Source of the DNA: Streptomyces sp. NBC_01669
GTDB taxonomy: Bacteria > Actinomycetota > Actinomycetes > Streptomycetales > Streptomycetaceae
Reading direction: 5' to 3'
DNA length: 64,000 bases
Assembly (NCBI RefSeq): GCF_026339735.1
Contig: NZ_JAPEQG010000001.1
Span: forward strand, 806,001-870,000
The translations under genes and the position numbers were made by a program. The notes below the pieces were generated by a model, which was not told the DNA's origin, did no database searches, and saw only the letters and a program-made list of their open reading frames with translations. Below, piece after piece: positions 54,122-63,082 of this stretch. Positions within the stretch are counted from its first letter, which is position 1; every line of letters begins with the position of its first letter.

Positions 54122-54210
54122 TGGCGTCCGTTCACCCCAGCCTAACCAAATGAGCGCCATCCCGCTCGATGGAACGTGTGCGCTCAGTCACTTTCGGACA
54201 ACGGATCGAT

Positions 54211-55698
54211 CTACCAGCCGGCCGGCGCGTAGTCCTTCAGGAAGCAGCCGAACAGGTCCTCGCCCGCTTCGCCGCGCACGATCGGGTCGTAGACCCGGGC
54301 AGCGCCGTCGACCAGGTCGAGCGGGGCATGGAAGCCCTCCTCGGCCAGCCGGATCTTGTCGGGGTGCGGGCGCTCGTCGGTGATCCAGCCCGTGTCGACG
54401 GCGGTCATCAGGATGCCGTCCTTCTCGAACATCTCCTGGGCGCTGGTGCGGGTGAGCATGTTCAGCGCCGCCTTGGCCATGTTGGTGTGCGGATGGCCCG
54501 CGCCCTTGTAGCCGCGACTGAAAACGCCCTCCATCGCGGAGACGTTGACCACATAGGCACGACGCCTGGCTGCCGTCGCGGCCATCGCGGGACGGAGCCG
54601 GCTGATCAGGATGAACGGCGCGGTGGAGTTGCAGAGCTGGACCTCGAGCAGCTCGATCGGCTCGACCTCTTCGACCGTCTGGATCCAGCTGTTCGTGTGA
54701 TGCAGGTCCGGTACGAGACCACCCGCGTCGATCGCGGTGCCCGCGGCGATCCGTTCCAGCGAGGCGGAACCGGTGACCAGGGCCAGTTCAGTGACGTCCT
54801 GGGCGCTCAGCCCCTCCGTGCGGGCGGCGGGCAGGGCGGCGACGCGGTCGACCGAGCCGCTGCCGAAGGTGCCGATGACCTCGGCCGCGGGGAGTTCACC
54901 CGCGGGCAGCGGTGCGGACTCTGCGCCGAGCAGTTCGCTGTACGCCTGCGGGGAGCGGCGTACCGTCTGCGCGGCGTTGTTGATCAGGATGTCCAGCGGC
55001 CCCTCGGCGGCGACCGAGTCGGCGAGGGCGACGACCTGGGCGGGGTCGCGCAGGTCGATGCCGACGATCTTCAGCCGGTGGATCCACTCGTCACTGTCCG
55101 GCATCGCCTTGAACCGGCGGATCGCGTCGTTGGGGAAGCGGGTGGTGATGGTGGTGTGCGCGCCGTCTCGCAGCAGCCGCAGCGCGATGTACATGCCAAT
55201 CTTCGCCCGGCCGCCGGTGAGCAGCGCCCGGCGTCCCGTCAGGTCGGTCCGCGCGTCGCGGCGGTCCCGGTTCTCCTTGGCGCACTGCTGGCAGAGCTGG
55301 TGGTAGAAGGCATCCACCTCGACGTACCGGGTCTTGCAGATGTAGCAGGAACGGGGCCGCTGGAGTATCCCGGCGATCTCGGCGCCGGCCGAGGAGGACG
55401 GCAGGACACCCTGGGTCTCGTCGTCGATGCGGTCGGCGGATCCGGTGGCGGTGGCCTCGGTGACGGCCTTGTCGTGCGCGGTCTTGGCGGCCCGGCGCTC
55501 CTGGCGGCGGCGCTGCTTCACGGTTCGGTAGATGCCGGCGGTGGCGCGGCGCACGGCGATGGCGTCGGGGTGGTCGACCTCGATGCTGTCGAGTTCGTCG
55601 AGCACGCTCAGGCAGACGGCCAGCCGCTCCGGGTCGATACCGGGACCGAACTCCTCGATACCGGGAGCGAACTCCGCGCTGTCCTCTGTCACCGTCAT
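54211..55698 (-). CDS. Short-chain dehydrogenase with N-terminal zinc ribbon, atypical active site
   Basis: A 495-residue protein; ATG 55698 follows GAGGAA. About 110 N-terminal residues precede a CxxC...CxxC ribbon (SCYICKTRYVEVDAFYHQL then CQQC). The SDR domain has the nucleotide loop TGGRAKIGMYIALRLL and NNAAQTVRR. The catalytic Ser is in VVNVSAMEG. The YxxxK motif is replaced by TNMAK: the residue four before Lys is Thr. Thus it may not be an ordinary alcohol dehydrogenase, or Tyr is supplied by GYKGAG nearby. It is divergent from the SigB-type sigma gene. Confidence 0.85.
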   Translation of the reverse strand: MTVTEDSAEFAPGIEEFGPGIDPERLAVCLSVLDELDSIEVDHPDAIAVRRATAGIYRTVKQRRRQERRAAKTAHDKAVTEATATGSADRIDDETQGVLPSSSAGAEIAGILQRPRSCYICKTRYVEVDAFYHQLCQQCAKENRDRRDARTDLTGRRALLTGGRAKIGMYIALRLLRDGAHTTITTRFPNDAIRRFKAMPDSDEWIHRLKIVGIDLRDPAQVVALADSVAAEGPLDILINNAAQTVRRSPQAYSELLGAESAPLPAGELPAAEVIGTFGSGSVDRVAALPAARTEGLSAQDVTELALVTGSASLERIAAGTAIDAGGLVPDLHHTNSWIQTVEEVEPIELLEVQLCNSTAPFILISRLRPAMAATAARRRAYVVNVSAMEGVFSRGYKGAGHPHTNMAKAALNMLTRTSAQEMFEKDGILMTAVDTGWITDERPHPDKIRLAEEGFHAPLDLVDGAARVYDPIVRGEAGEDLFGCFLKDYAPAGW

Positions 55699-56103
55699 TG
55701 CCGTTCCTCTGTCAGTCATGCCGCCGGGATTTCTCGGCGGCCCCCGGCGCATCGCCGTAGCGGGCTCACGAGGACCGACTGTCCACGGGGCTGAGGCCCG
55801 GCTGCGGGCTTGCGCGAAGCCGCCGCACTTCGGGCCGAACGCCCCGCTCAAGTCTGCCATGTCCGCCGCGCTGCTCCATCCGGGTGCGTGGGGCGGCACA
55901 GCGGGCTGCTGGAGGGGACGCCATGGACCCGGGCGACGTCGGCGGTTCGGGGGGCAGGACCCAGGACAGGACCGCACACGCATCGGGGCAACAGTGGGTG
56001 CCGTGACCGGGCCGGCGAAAGGAAATCCGGATCTTCGCGCATCACTCAGGGGAAGCGGGGCATGCGCCGTTCGACACATCCGACGAACAGGGAGGGCGAC
56101 GAC
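55699..56103. other. Divergent intergenic region upstream of the sigma gene
   Basis: A 405-base gap between the SDR start and the sigma start. The sigma frame stays open upstream but lacks a good start and codon pattern. I saw no clear GTTT-N15-GGGTAT SigB promoter and no repeat. GGAGGG lies seven bases before the sigma ATG. Confidence 0.45.
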
Positions 56104-56994
56104 ATGGTGACCGCTTCGGAGCGGACCAGCGGAGCAGGAACGCTGCACCAGGAGACCGGTGCGCTCACCGGTGCCGGAGCTGCTGAGCTGCCCTGGATCG
56201 AGGACACCGGAAAGGTCGCTCCGAAGGATGCGCGCCAGCTTTCCAAGCTCTTCCTCGACAGGCTCCAGGTACTCGAAGAGGGCACGCACGAATACCAGTA
56301 CGCGCGCAACACCCTCATCGAGATGAATCTCTCGCTGGTGCGCTTCGCCGCGGCCCGGTTCCGAAACCGCGCCGGTGACGACACCGAGGACATCATTCAG
56401 GTCGGCACGATCGGTCTGATCAAGGCGATCGACCGGTTCGACCTCTCCCGTGACGTCGAGTTCGCCACATTCGCCGTGCCGTACATCGTCGGCGAGATCA
56501 AGCGCTTCTTCCGGGACACCACCTGGTCGGTGCATGTCCCACGCCGGCTCCAGGAGCTGCGTGTCGATCTCGCGAAGGCGAAGGAGCAGCTCTCGGCCGA
56601 GCTGGACCGCGACCCCACCGTCAAGGAGCTGGCCGCCCGTCTCGACCTTCCCGAGGAGGAGGTCGTCGAAGGCCTCGTTGCCGCGAACGGCTACTCGGCC
56701 GGTTCCCTGGACAGTCCCTCGGCCGACACGGAGTCGAGCAAGGAGCAGCGGTCGTACGCCGAACTCCTCGGTGAGGCCGACCCCGGCATGGAGACGGTCG
56801 AGAATCTCCACGCGCTGGCGCCGCTGCTGGAGAAGCTGGACGACCGCGAGCGACGGATCGTGCAGATGCGGTTCGGGCAGGAGATGACGCAGTCCCAGAT
56901 CGGCGCCGAGCTCGGCGTCTCGCAGATGCATGTCTCGCGGTTGCTGGCGCGGATCGTCCAACAGCTGCGCGTGGGAATGTCCGTGGAGGCCTGA
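56104..56994 (+). CDS. SigB/SigF/SigG-family sigma factor
   Basis: A 296-residue sigma factor of the stress/sporulation group; ATG 56104 after GGAGGG. Region 2 reads MNLSLVRFAAARFRNRAGDD, TEDIIQVGTIGLIKAIDRFD and EFATFAVPYIVGEIKRFFRD; region 3 has RRLQELRVDLAKAKEQLSAE; region 4 has LDDRERRIVQMRFGQEMTQS and the helix-turn-helix IGAELGVSQMHVSRLLARI. Such factors are held by HATPase anti-sigma proteins and freed by STAS antagonists; three genes of those types lie within 7 kb downstream. No anti-sigma gene is directly adjacent. Confidence 0.93.
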   Translation: MVTASERTSGAGTLHQETGALTGAGAAELPWIEDTGKVAPKDARQLSKLFLDRLQVLEEGTHEYQYARNTLIEMNLSLVRFAAARFRNRAGDDTEDIIQVGTIGLIKAIDRFDLSRDVEFATFAVPYIVGEIKRFFRDTTWSVHVPRRLQELRVDLAKAKEQLSAELDRDPTVKELAARLDLPEEEVVEGLVAANGYSAGSLDSPSADTESSKEQRSYAELLGEADPGMETVENLHALAPLLEKLDDRERRIVQMRFGQEMTQSQIGAELGVSQMHVSRLLARIVQQLRVGMSVEA

Positions 56995-57338
56995 CCGCGG
57001 TACGGAGCGTGAGAAGAGCATTCGGCCATGGATCTCGCTCCGCTCGCACCGGCCGTGCGTCGCCTGCGTGATGCCGCGGCCGCCTCCGACGGCGCCCGCG
57101 CGCACCTGGAGCCGCACGCGGTTCCGGCCGTCCGCGCCGGATCGTCCGTGGAGACGGCAGCGGAACTCACCGTGCTCACCGGGCAGGCTCGTCGTGCCCG
57201 CCCGACCGTGGCGTCCCGGCGGCCGATGGACCGCACCGCCGGGTACGTCAACGTGCGACGGCACGACGACAGCACTCGTTCGCATATGCTGCGGGACGAC
57301 CGGAAACGACCTGCGCCGACCGCGCGAGGGGGTGGAGA
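56995..57338. other. Gap with an open frame of doubtful status
   Basis: A frame from ATG 57028 (MDLAPLAPAVRRLRDAAAAS) has Streptomyces-like third-position GC for about 75 codons, then loses it and runs 213 bases into the next gene in another frame. It may be the rest of a truncated gene. I recognise no family, and no promoter was evident. Confidence 0.4.
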
Positions 57339-58592
57339 GTGTCTGAGCCGCGCGCAAGCGCCTCGGCACATCCTGCGGCCCCCGTCGCCCTCCCGGTACA
57401 GCACGGCTCAGGACGTTCCGTATGGAATGTCGACGCCGCGATCCTGCTGGTCGAGGACGACGCCGGTGACGCCCTGCTCGTCGAGGAGATGCTCGCCGAC
57501 AGCGAGCTGGACTCCGGACTCATCTGGCGCAAGACGCTGGCCGAGGGCCTGACATTCCTGCGGACCGTCAGCACTCCGGTCTGTGTGCTGCTCGATCTGC
57601 ACCTTCCCGATGTGCACGGACTTCCGGCGGTCACCCAGATCGTGGAGACGGCTCCGGACGCCGCGATCGTCGTACTGACCGGACTCGCGGAGGCCGAGGC
57701 GGGCCTCACCGCCGTGGCCACCGGTGCGCAGGACTACCTCGCCAAGGGACGGCTCGATCCTCAGGCACTGTCCCGCGCCATTCGCTACGCCCTCCAGCGC
57801 AAGCAGGTCGAGCGGGCCGCTGCCGCGCTGCGCGCCAACCAGCTGATGGCCCGGGAGAACGCCCGTCTGGAGCGCGGGCTGCTGCCCGTGCCGCTGCTGC
57901 GCGACCAGAGCTTCGACGCCGTCGCCCGCTACCAGCCGGGCCGGGCGCACGGTCTGCTGAGCGGCGATTTCTACGACGTGGTGCAGACCCCCGACGGCAC
58001 CGTGCACGCCGTGATCGGCGATGTGTCGGGGCACGGGGCGGCGGAGGCCGCGCTCGGTGTGTGTCTGCGTGTGGCGTGGCGTACAGCGGTGCTGTGCGAC
58101 ACCGATCCGCTGGAACAGATACGGCTCCTGGAAGCGATTCTCGTCGCCGAGCGTTCCGACCCGCATGCCTTCGCGACGGTGACCTCGCTCGTCTTCCCGC
58201 CCCACGCCGGGCACGTCAGGGTGGTGCGGGCCGGACACCCGGGGCTTCTGGTGCGGCGCGGCACGGAGGTCGAGTGGGTGGAGCCCGAGGGCGGCATGGC
58301 GCTGGGGCTGCTTCCCGGAGCCGGCCAGTGGTCGACGACCGAACTCGCCCTCCCAAGGGACGGCGGTGTCGTGCTCTTCACCGACGGACTCTTCGAGGGG
58401 CGCACGGGTCCGGACTCCCGGCTCGGAGAAGAGGGACTGCTCGCCATGGCGCGGCGCCTCGGGGATCTTGCCGCCCGCCCCTTCATCGACGCGCTGGTCG
58501 CCGGCGCCACCGAGGGCGCTTCGCCCTACGGCGGCCTCGCCGACGACGTCGCCGTACTGCATCTCGGCTGGAGAAAGACGCCCCATGAGTGA
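57339..58592 (+). CDS. Receiver-PP2C (RsbU-like) phosphatase
   Basis: A 417-residue protein from GTG 57339 (GAGGGGG six bases upstream). A receiver domain (about 33-155) has Asp40-Asp41-like acidic residues in LLVEDDAGD and phosphoacceptor Asp86 in VCVLLDLHLPDVHG. A helical linker leads to a SpoIIE-type PP2C with SGDFYDVV, GDVSGHGAAEAALG and LADDVAVLHLGW, all metal residues kept. Phosphorylation, probably by the next gene's kinase, would set the phosphatase against a STAS protein. The stop overlaps the kinase start by 8 bases. Confidence 0.92.
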   Translation: MSEPRASASAHPAAPVALPVQHGSGRSVWNVDAAILLVEDDAGDALLVEEMLADSELDSGLIWRKTLAEGLTFLRTVSTPVCVLLDLHLPDVHGLPAVTQIVETAPDAAIVVLTGLAEAEAGLTAVATGAQDYLAKGRLDPQALSRAIRYALQRKQVERAAAALRANQLMARENARLERGLLPVPLLRDQSFDAVARYQPGRAHGLLSGDFYDVVQTPDGTVHAVIGDVSGHGAAEAALGVCLRVAWRTAVLCDTDPLEQIRLLEAILVAERSDPHAFATVTSLVFPPHAGHVRVVRAGHPGLLVRRGTEVEWVEPEGGMALGLLPGAGQWSTTELALPRDGGVVLFTDGLFEGRTGPDSRLGEEGLLAMARRLGDLAARPFIDALVAGATEGASPYGGLADDVAVLHLGWRKTPHE

Positions 58593-60210
58593 CACAGCGA
58601 CCGGACCGGCTTCGCGCGGGCGGTGGCTCTCGCGCCTGTCGGTCCAGAACTGGGTGCATCTGATCCTGGCCGGTTTCGTGCTGGTCGTCTGCGGATGTCT
58701 GGTGGTGGGGGGGCTCGTGCTGTCCCGGATATCGGACCGGACCACCGAACTGGTGGACCGCATCCAGCCGGCCCGCTCCTCCGCCTTCCAGCTGCAGAAC
58801 GCGCTGCTCGATCAGGAGACCGGCGTCCGCGGGTTCGCGCTCAGCGGCGACAAGACCTTTCTCGAACCCTACGAGGCCGGCAAGCGGGACGAACAGCGGC
58901 GGATCGCCCGGGTGCGAGCGGTACTCGGTGACGAACAGCCGTTCAGCAGTGATCTGAACCGGATCGCCGAGGCTTCCGCGCGCTGGCGCGCCTTGAACGC
59001 GGAGCCCTTGATCGCTGCGGTCCGGCAGGACGGTCCGGCGGCCGACTCCTCCACCAGGATCCTGGAGAGCAAGCGGGAGTTCGACATCCTGCGCTCGCTG
59101 TACGGCACGCAGCAGAAGCATCTCGATGCCGCCCGGGACCGGGCGCGCGCCCAGCTCAACGACGCCCGGACCATACGCGACCGGGCCATGATCGCCCTGG
59201 TGATCGGTTTCGCGCTGGCCGTGATCTCGCTCAGCATGCTGTTCAACCGTGTGGTGGGCCGCCCGCTGAGCGTTCTCGCCGCCGACTCGGGGAAAGTGCG
59301 GGCCGGCGCATTCCGCCACCGCATAGAGGTGCACGGGCCGTCCGACGTGCGGGCGGTGGCGGCAGCTGTCGAGGACATGCGCAGTCGTCTGGTCTCGGAG
59401 CTCGACGAGGCCCAGGAACGCGAATCGCTGCTGGCCCAGCAGACCGAGGAGCTCCGTCGCTCCAACTCCGAACTTGAGCAGTTCGCCTACGTCGCCTCGC
59501 ACGACCTCCAGGAGCCGCTGCGCAAGGTGGCTTCGTTCTGCCAGCTCCTGGAGAAACGGTACGGCGAGGAGCTGGACTCGCGAGGCAAGCAGTACATCGA
59601 CTTCGCGGTCGACGGGGCCAAGCGGATGCAGGTGCTCATCAACGATCTGCTCACCTTCTCGCGCGTGGGCCGGGTCCACGACAGCTGGAACTCCGTGGAC
59701 TTCGACCGCTCGTTGGACCGGGCCGTGGCCAATCTCGCGCTGTCCATCGAGGAGACCGGCACCACCCTCGTCCGGGAGAATCCGCTGCCGCAGGTGACCG
59801 GTGACTCGACGACCCTCGCGATGATCTGGCAGAACCTGATCGGGAACGCGGTGAAGTTCCGCCACCCGGAGGTCCCGTGCGTGATCACGGTCGGCTGTGT
59901 CCGGGAGGAGGACGAATGGCGTTTCACCGTGCAGGACAACGGCATCGGCATCGCCCCCGAGTTCGCGGAGAAGGTGTTCATCATCTTCCAGCGTCTGCAC
60001 TCCCGCGACGAGTACGACGGCACGGGCATCGGACTCGCTCTCTGCCGCAAGATCATCGAGTTCCACGGCGGCCGGATCTGGCTGGACCCCGGTTACCGCG
60101 AAGGCGCTCGCATCCACTTCTCGCTGCCGGTCAGCCCCGGTACGGCGCGCCACCCGGCGACGGACCCCGCCGCCGCTCCTGGTCCCGAACTCTCCGGAGA
60201 TGCCCCGTGA
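58585..60210 (+). CDS. CHASE3-HAMP hybrid-type histidine kinase
   Basis: A 541-residue membrane kinase. TM1 (about 23-47, VHLILAGFVLVVCGCLVVGG), CHASE3 sensor (about 50-185; FQLQNALLDQETGVRGFALS), TM2 (about 193-213), HAMP, then the phytochrome-type HisKA with His306 in ASHDLQEPLRKVASFCQLLE and HATPase with IWQNLIGNAVKFRHP, DNGIGIAPE and GTGIGLALCRKI. The kinase core resembles Cph1, which works with Rcp1-type receivers, and exactly such a gene follows. Overlaps on both sides make one translational unit with the receiver-PP2C and the response regulator. Confidence 0.93.
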   Translation: MSDTATGPASRGRWLSRLSVQNWVHLILAGFVLVVCGCLVVGGLVLSRISDRTTELVDRIQPARSSAFQLQNALLDQETGVRGFALSGDKTFLEPYEAGKRDEQRRIARVRAVLGDEQPFSSDLNRIAEASARWRALNAEPLIAAVRQDGPAADSSTRILESKREFDILRSLYGTQQKHLDAARDRARAQLNDARTIRDRAMIALVIGFALAVISLSMLFNRVVGRPLSVLAADSGKVRAGAFRHRIEVHGPSDVRAVAAAVEDMRSRLVSELDEAQERESLLAQQTEELRRSNSELEQFAYVASHDLQEPLRKVASFCQLLEKRYGEELDSRGKQYIDFAVDGAKRMQVLINDLLTFSRVGRVHDSWNSVDFDRSLDRAVANLALSIEETGTTLVRENPLPQVTGDSTTLAMIWQNLIGNAVKFRHPEVPCVITVGCVREEDEWRFTVQDNGIGIAPEFAEKVFIIFQRLHSRDEYDGTGIGLALCRKIIEFHGGRIWLDPGYREGARIHFSLPVSPGTARHPATDPAAAPGPELSGDAP

Positions 60211-60650
60211 ACACCCCGGTACAGCCCATCGAAGTCCTTCTCGTGGAGGACGACCCCGGCGACGAGCTCATGACCCGGGAGGCTTTCGAGGACAACAAGA
60301 TCAGCAACACTCTCCATGTGGCGCGGGACGGTCAGGAGGCCCTGGATTTCCTCTATCGCCGCGGCGACCACGGCGACGCTCCGCGCCCTGACCTGATCCT
60401 GCTCGACCTGAACCTGCCCCGGTACGACGGCCGCCAGGTCCTCGAGAAGATCAAGAGCGACCCGGAGCTTGCGCTCATCCCGGTGGTCGTGCTCACCACG
60501 TCCTCCGCCGAGGAGGACATCCTGCGCAGCTACAAACTGCATGCCAACGCCTATGTCACCAAGCCGGTCGACCTGGATCAGTTCATCGCGGCCGTGCGCC
60601 GGATCGACGAGTTCTTCGTGACGGTCGTACGACTGCCGGGCCGCTCCTGA
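60207..60650 (+). CDS. Single-domain response regulator (Rcp1 type)
   Basis: A 147-residue receiver with no output domain; GTG 60207 overlaps the kinase stop (GTGA). LLVEDDPGDELMTREAFED carries the acidic pair, Asp67 in LILLDLNLPRYDG is the phosphoacceptor, and Lys lies in AYVTKPVDLDQF. The PGD after the acidic pair is typical of cyanobacterial Rcp1 proteins. It probably shuttles phosphate between the kinase and other receivers such as the receiver-PP2C. Confidence 0.93.
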   Translation: MNTPVQPIEVLLVEDDPGDELMTREAFEDNKISNTLHVARDGQEALDFLYRRGDHGDAPRPDLILLDLNLPRYDGRQVLEKIKSDPELALIPVVVLTTSSAEEDILRSYKLHANAYVTKPVDLDQFIAAVRRIDEFFVTVVRLPGRS

Positions 60651-60681
60651 CCACCCTCGTCATTCCCAGGAGTGGGATCTC

Positions 60682-60753
60682 ATGACACGGGTAGATGAAC
60701 CGCGAAGAAAAGGTCACCGACCTCCCCTGCTGCGCCCTGGCTGGAGCTCATGA
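60682..60753 (+). CDS. Possible 23-codon coupled leader ORF
   Basis: ATG 60682 follows AGGAG nine bases upstream and encodes MTRVDEPRRKGHRPPLLRPG plus WSS. The TGA stop overlaps the ATG of the next gene (ATGA at 60750), the classic coupling arrangement. No homologue is known to me. It may regulate translation of the HATPase gene rather than make a functional peptide. Confidence 0.4.
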   Translation: MTRVDEPRRKGHRPPLLRPGWSS

Positions 60754-61205
60754 ACCAACACGCCCTCTCCCGGCCGGACGACCCGCATCCGGGTCACTGG
60801 CCCACCGAGGCACTGCACATCGCCGAAGTGTTCGGTGGTGAGCCGGGATGCATCGCACAGGCACGCGCACTGGCCGACCGCTTTCTGATCAGGCTCACCA
60901 CGGAATGGCTGGCGGTGCTCGGCGAGCACACCCGTAACGACCTGATGCTGGCCGTGAGCGAGTTGGTCACCAACGCCGACCGGTACACCCACGGCCCCTA
61001 CCTGCTGGAGCTTGAGGGCACCGCGCGGCGGATCAGCGTCACGGTCTACGACAGCAGCACGGCGCTTCCCGTCCTCTTCTCCCCCGACCCGAGCCGCCTC
61101 GGCGGTCACGGCATGGAGATAGTCGTTGCCCTGTGCGACCGCCTGACCGCCGAGCGGGTGCCGGTGGGCAAGCGCATCAGGGCCGAGTTCGAACTCAGCA
61201 GCTGA
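60750..61205 (+). CDS. RsbW-like HATPase (anti-sigma type regulator)
   Basis: A 151-residue single-domain GHKL ATPase; ATG 60750 with GGAG close upstream. The N box is LAVSELVTNADRYTHGPYLL, the G1 region VTVYDSSTALP, and G2 GGHGMEIVVALCDRL. These are the small Streptomyces relatives of SpoIIAB/RsbW that phosphorylate STAS antagonists and may bind sigma factors. Its neighbours supply both phosphatases and a STAS protein. It could restrain the sigma factor at 56104; binding is inference. Confidence 0.88.
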   Translation: MNQHALSRPDDPHPGHWPTEALHIAEVFGGEPGCIAQARALADRFLIRLTTEWLAVLGEHTRNDLMLAVSELVTNADRYTHGPYLLELEGTARRISVTVYDSSTALPVLFSPDPSRLGGHGMEIVVALCDRLTAERVPVGKRIRAEFELSS

Positions 61206-61266
61206 CCCGGGAGCAGCCCGGCCCCGGTCCTGTGAAGAGCCCTCAGCTCCTGTCCCGCCAGAGCCC

Positions 61267-62430
61267 CTAAGACCTGCCGAACCAGTCGATGCACAGGACG
61301 AGGGCGTCGTCCAGCGTCTCCGAGTCCCGGTATTCGGCCAGCTCACGCAGCACGGCGCGCGGCACGGTCGCTGCCGGCAGCAGCCTGGTCGCCATGAGCG
61401 CACGGGTCAGAGCCCGTTCCCCGTACAGCTCCCCCAGCGGCGACGCGGCCTCGTAGACGCCGTCGCTGACCAGGAGCAGCCGGTCCCCGGGCACCACCTG
61501 GAACTCCTGGACGGAGTACTGGGACTCCTCGAACATGCCGAGCGGAAGCTCCGCCTCCAAGTCGATGCGGGTGACCGTTCTGCCCCTCAGCCGCCACAGC
61601 TGGGGAGAGCCGGCGTCCACGGCGCCCACCCGGCCGGTGGCCAGGTCGAAGTGGAGCAGCAGGGTGGAGACGTGGACACTGCCGCGGTGCAGCCCGTAGA
61701 TCGCCTGGTCCGCGAGGGATGCCTGGTCGGCGATGCCGATCCCCGCCCGTCTGGCGTTGCGCAGCGCGTTCACGGCGAGGTTGGTGAGCAGGGACGCCCG
61801 GATGCCCTCGCCCATGCCGTTGGTCACGGCGACGGTCAGCTCGTCGGTGTCGGCGGACCAGTCGAAGTTGTCGCCGTGGATGGCATAGGCGGGCTCCAGC
61901 TGGGCACCGATGGCGTACTCGGCCGCCGTGCAGGCCCGAGCGGGAAGGAGTTGCCACTGCATCTCGGCGGCGAGCGTGAGCCTGCTGACCCGACGCGCCC
62001 GGTGGTAGAGGTCGGTGTCCCGTTCCGCGACCAGGATCTCGTGGCCGAGGAGGTCGGCCACGTGAGTCAGCTCGTCCACCGTCCGCGCGGTGGAGCGTTC
62101 GCCCGGCAGCCGCACGGTGAGAATGCCGAGCCGCTCCCCCCGCACCGTCACTGGGAGGTGATGATCGAGTGCCTCGTCGTGCCGGAGGGGCTGCTCGCGC
62201 GGTTCCTGGCTGCCGAAGGCCCGGCCCTCCGGACTGTTGTACATCGACAGGGGATCGCCGGGGCCCTCGACCGGGTCGACGGGCTTGAGCACGGTCATGC
62301 CGTAGTCCGCCAGCAGAAGCTGGACGTGGAGCGCACCGTACTCCCTCCGGAGCGCTTCGCGGACCGTCTCCACCAAGGCGTGCGGTGCCGCTGCCCGCAG
62401 CGCTCTTTCGATGTCCGGGCGGGCGTTCAC
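61267..62430 (-). CDS. GAF-PP2C phosphatase with an altered metal motif
   Basis: A 387-residue protein from GTG 62430. A GAF-like domain (about 10-145) precedes a SpoIIE-type phosphatase (about 165-385) with AEMQWQLLPARAC, HGDNFDWSADTDEL and LDDALVLCIDWFG. The usual D-G-M-G motif is TNGMGEGIRASLLTNLA, with Asn where the metal-binding Asp is expected, so activity may be low or changed. It is divergent from the MarR gene and convergent with the HATPase gene. Confidence 0.88.
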   Translation of the reverse strand: MNARPDIERALRAAAPHALVETVREALRREYGALHVQLLLADYGMTVLKPVDPVEGPGDPLSMYNSPEGRAFGSQEPREQPLRHDEALDHHLPVTVRGERLGILTVRLPGERSTARTVDELTHVADLLGHEILVAERDTDLYHRARRVSRLTLAAEMQWQLLPARACTAAEYAIGAQLEPAYAIHGDNFDWSADTDELTVAVTNGMGEGIRASLLTNLAVNALRNARRAGIGIADQASLADQAIYGLHRGSVHVSTLLLHFDLATGRVGAVDAGSPQLWRLRGRTVTRIDLEAELPLGMFEESQYSVQEFQVVPGDRLLLVSDGVYEAASPLGELYGERALTRALMATRLLPAATVPRAVLRELAEYRDSETLDDALVLCIDWFGRS

Positions 62431-62510
62431 GGTCTCTCGGTCTTCCTTGGAGCGGCGGCGGGGCCGGTTCCGGGCTGACAGACGGGTGCGCAGGGTGAAA
62501 GAGTGGACAG

Positions 62511-63023
62511 ATGCCCCGCCCCACCGGTCATCCGCGCCCCCTTGAGCAGGTGTCCGCGGATGTCTGTTCCGCCTCCGAGTTGCTGGAGGTGTTGTGGTCG
62601 CGGGGGCAGGAATCGGCGGATCCGGGCACGGTCTCGCCCTCCCAGCTGCGGGCGCTGCTCGTGATCGAGCAGCAGGAGGGCAGCAATCTCCGGTCGCTCG
62701 GTGAGGCGCTCGGTTCGCGCCCGCCCTCGGTGAGCCGGCTCTGCGACCGCATGGAGGCCATGGGCCTGATCCGGCGGGAGCCCAGTGCCACCAGCCGCCG
62801 GGAGGTCGAGCTCCGGCTGACCAAGCAGGGACGCACCCTGCTGGAAGAGTACCGGGCGATCCGGACCCGGGAGTTCGCCGCGGTCCTGGGACGCATGCCG
62901 TCGGCCGCGGTGGCGGCCCTCGCAGAAGGTCTCGCCGCATTCAACACGGCCGCTGCCGAGCGGATCGGCGGGGACGGCGGTCCGACTACCCGGCTGCGCG
63001 ACGATGTCGCGGAGAGCGCCTAG
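62511..63023 (+). CDS. MarR family regulator
   Basis: A 170-residue winged-helix protein; ATG 62511. The core SQLRALLVIEQQEGSNLRSL, EALGSRPPSVSRLCDRMEAM, GLIRREPSATSRREVELRL and KQGRTLLEEYRAIRTREF is a full MarR fold with the recognition helix PPSVSRLCDRM. MarR proteins bind palindromes as dimers and respond to phenolics or oxidants. GTTGATCAAC at 63083-63092 and the 80-base divergent gap with the GAF-PP2C gene are candidate targets. Confidence 0.9.
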   Translation: MPRPTGHPRPLEQVSADVCSASELLEVLWSRGQESADPGTVSPSQLRALLVIEQQEGSNLRSLGEALGSRPPSVSRLCDRMEAMGLIRREPSATSRREVELRLTKQGRTLLEEYRAIRTREFAAVLGRMPSAAVAALAEGLAAFNTAAAERIGGDGGPTTRLRDDVAESA

Positions 63024-63056
63024 CTTCATCCGGCCCCTGTCCTGGGCGTAACCGAG

Positions 63057-63077
63057 CCGCACCCGACGTGGGTGCGG
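63057..63077. terminator. Terminator after the MarR gene
   Basis: CCGCACCC and GGGTGCGG form a perfect 8-bp stem with a 5-base loop, 33 bases beyond the stop codon. Confidence 0.65.
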
Positions 63078-63082
63078 TCGTT

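Noticed and set aside
57241..57246. GGGTAC as a SigB-type -10 box before the receiver-PP2C gene
   Set aside because: No GTTT-like -35 element at 14-16 bases upstream.
55699..57369. In-frame upstream extension of the SDR gene to 1052 codons
   Set aside because: It runs through the divergent promoter and opposite the sigma gene; ATG 55698 with GAGGAA is the proper start.
57028..57552. 175-codon frame between the sigma and receiver-PP2C genes
   Set aside because: Codon pattern is plausible only for about 75 codons and it overlaps the real gene by 213 bases; kept only as a note on the gap.
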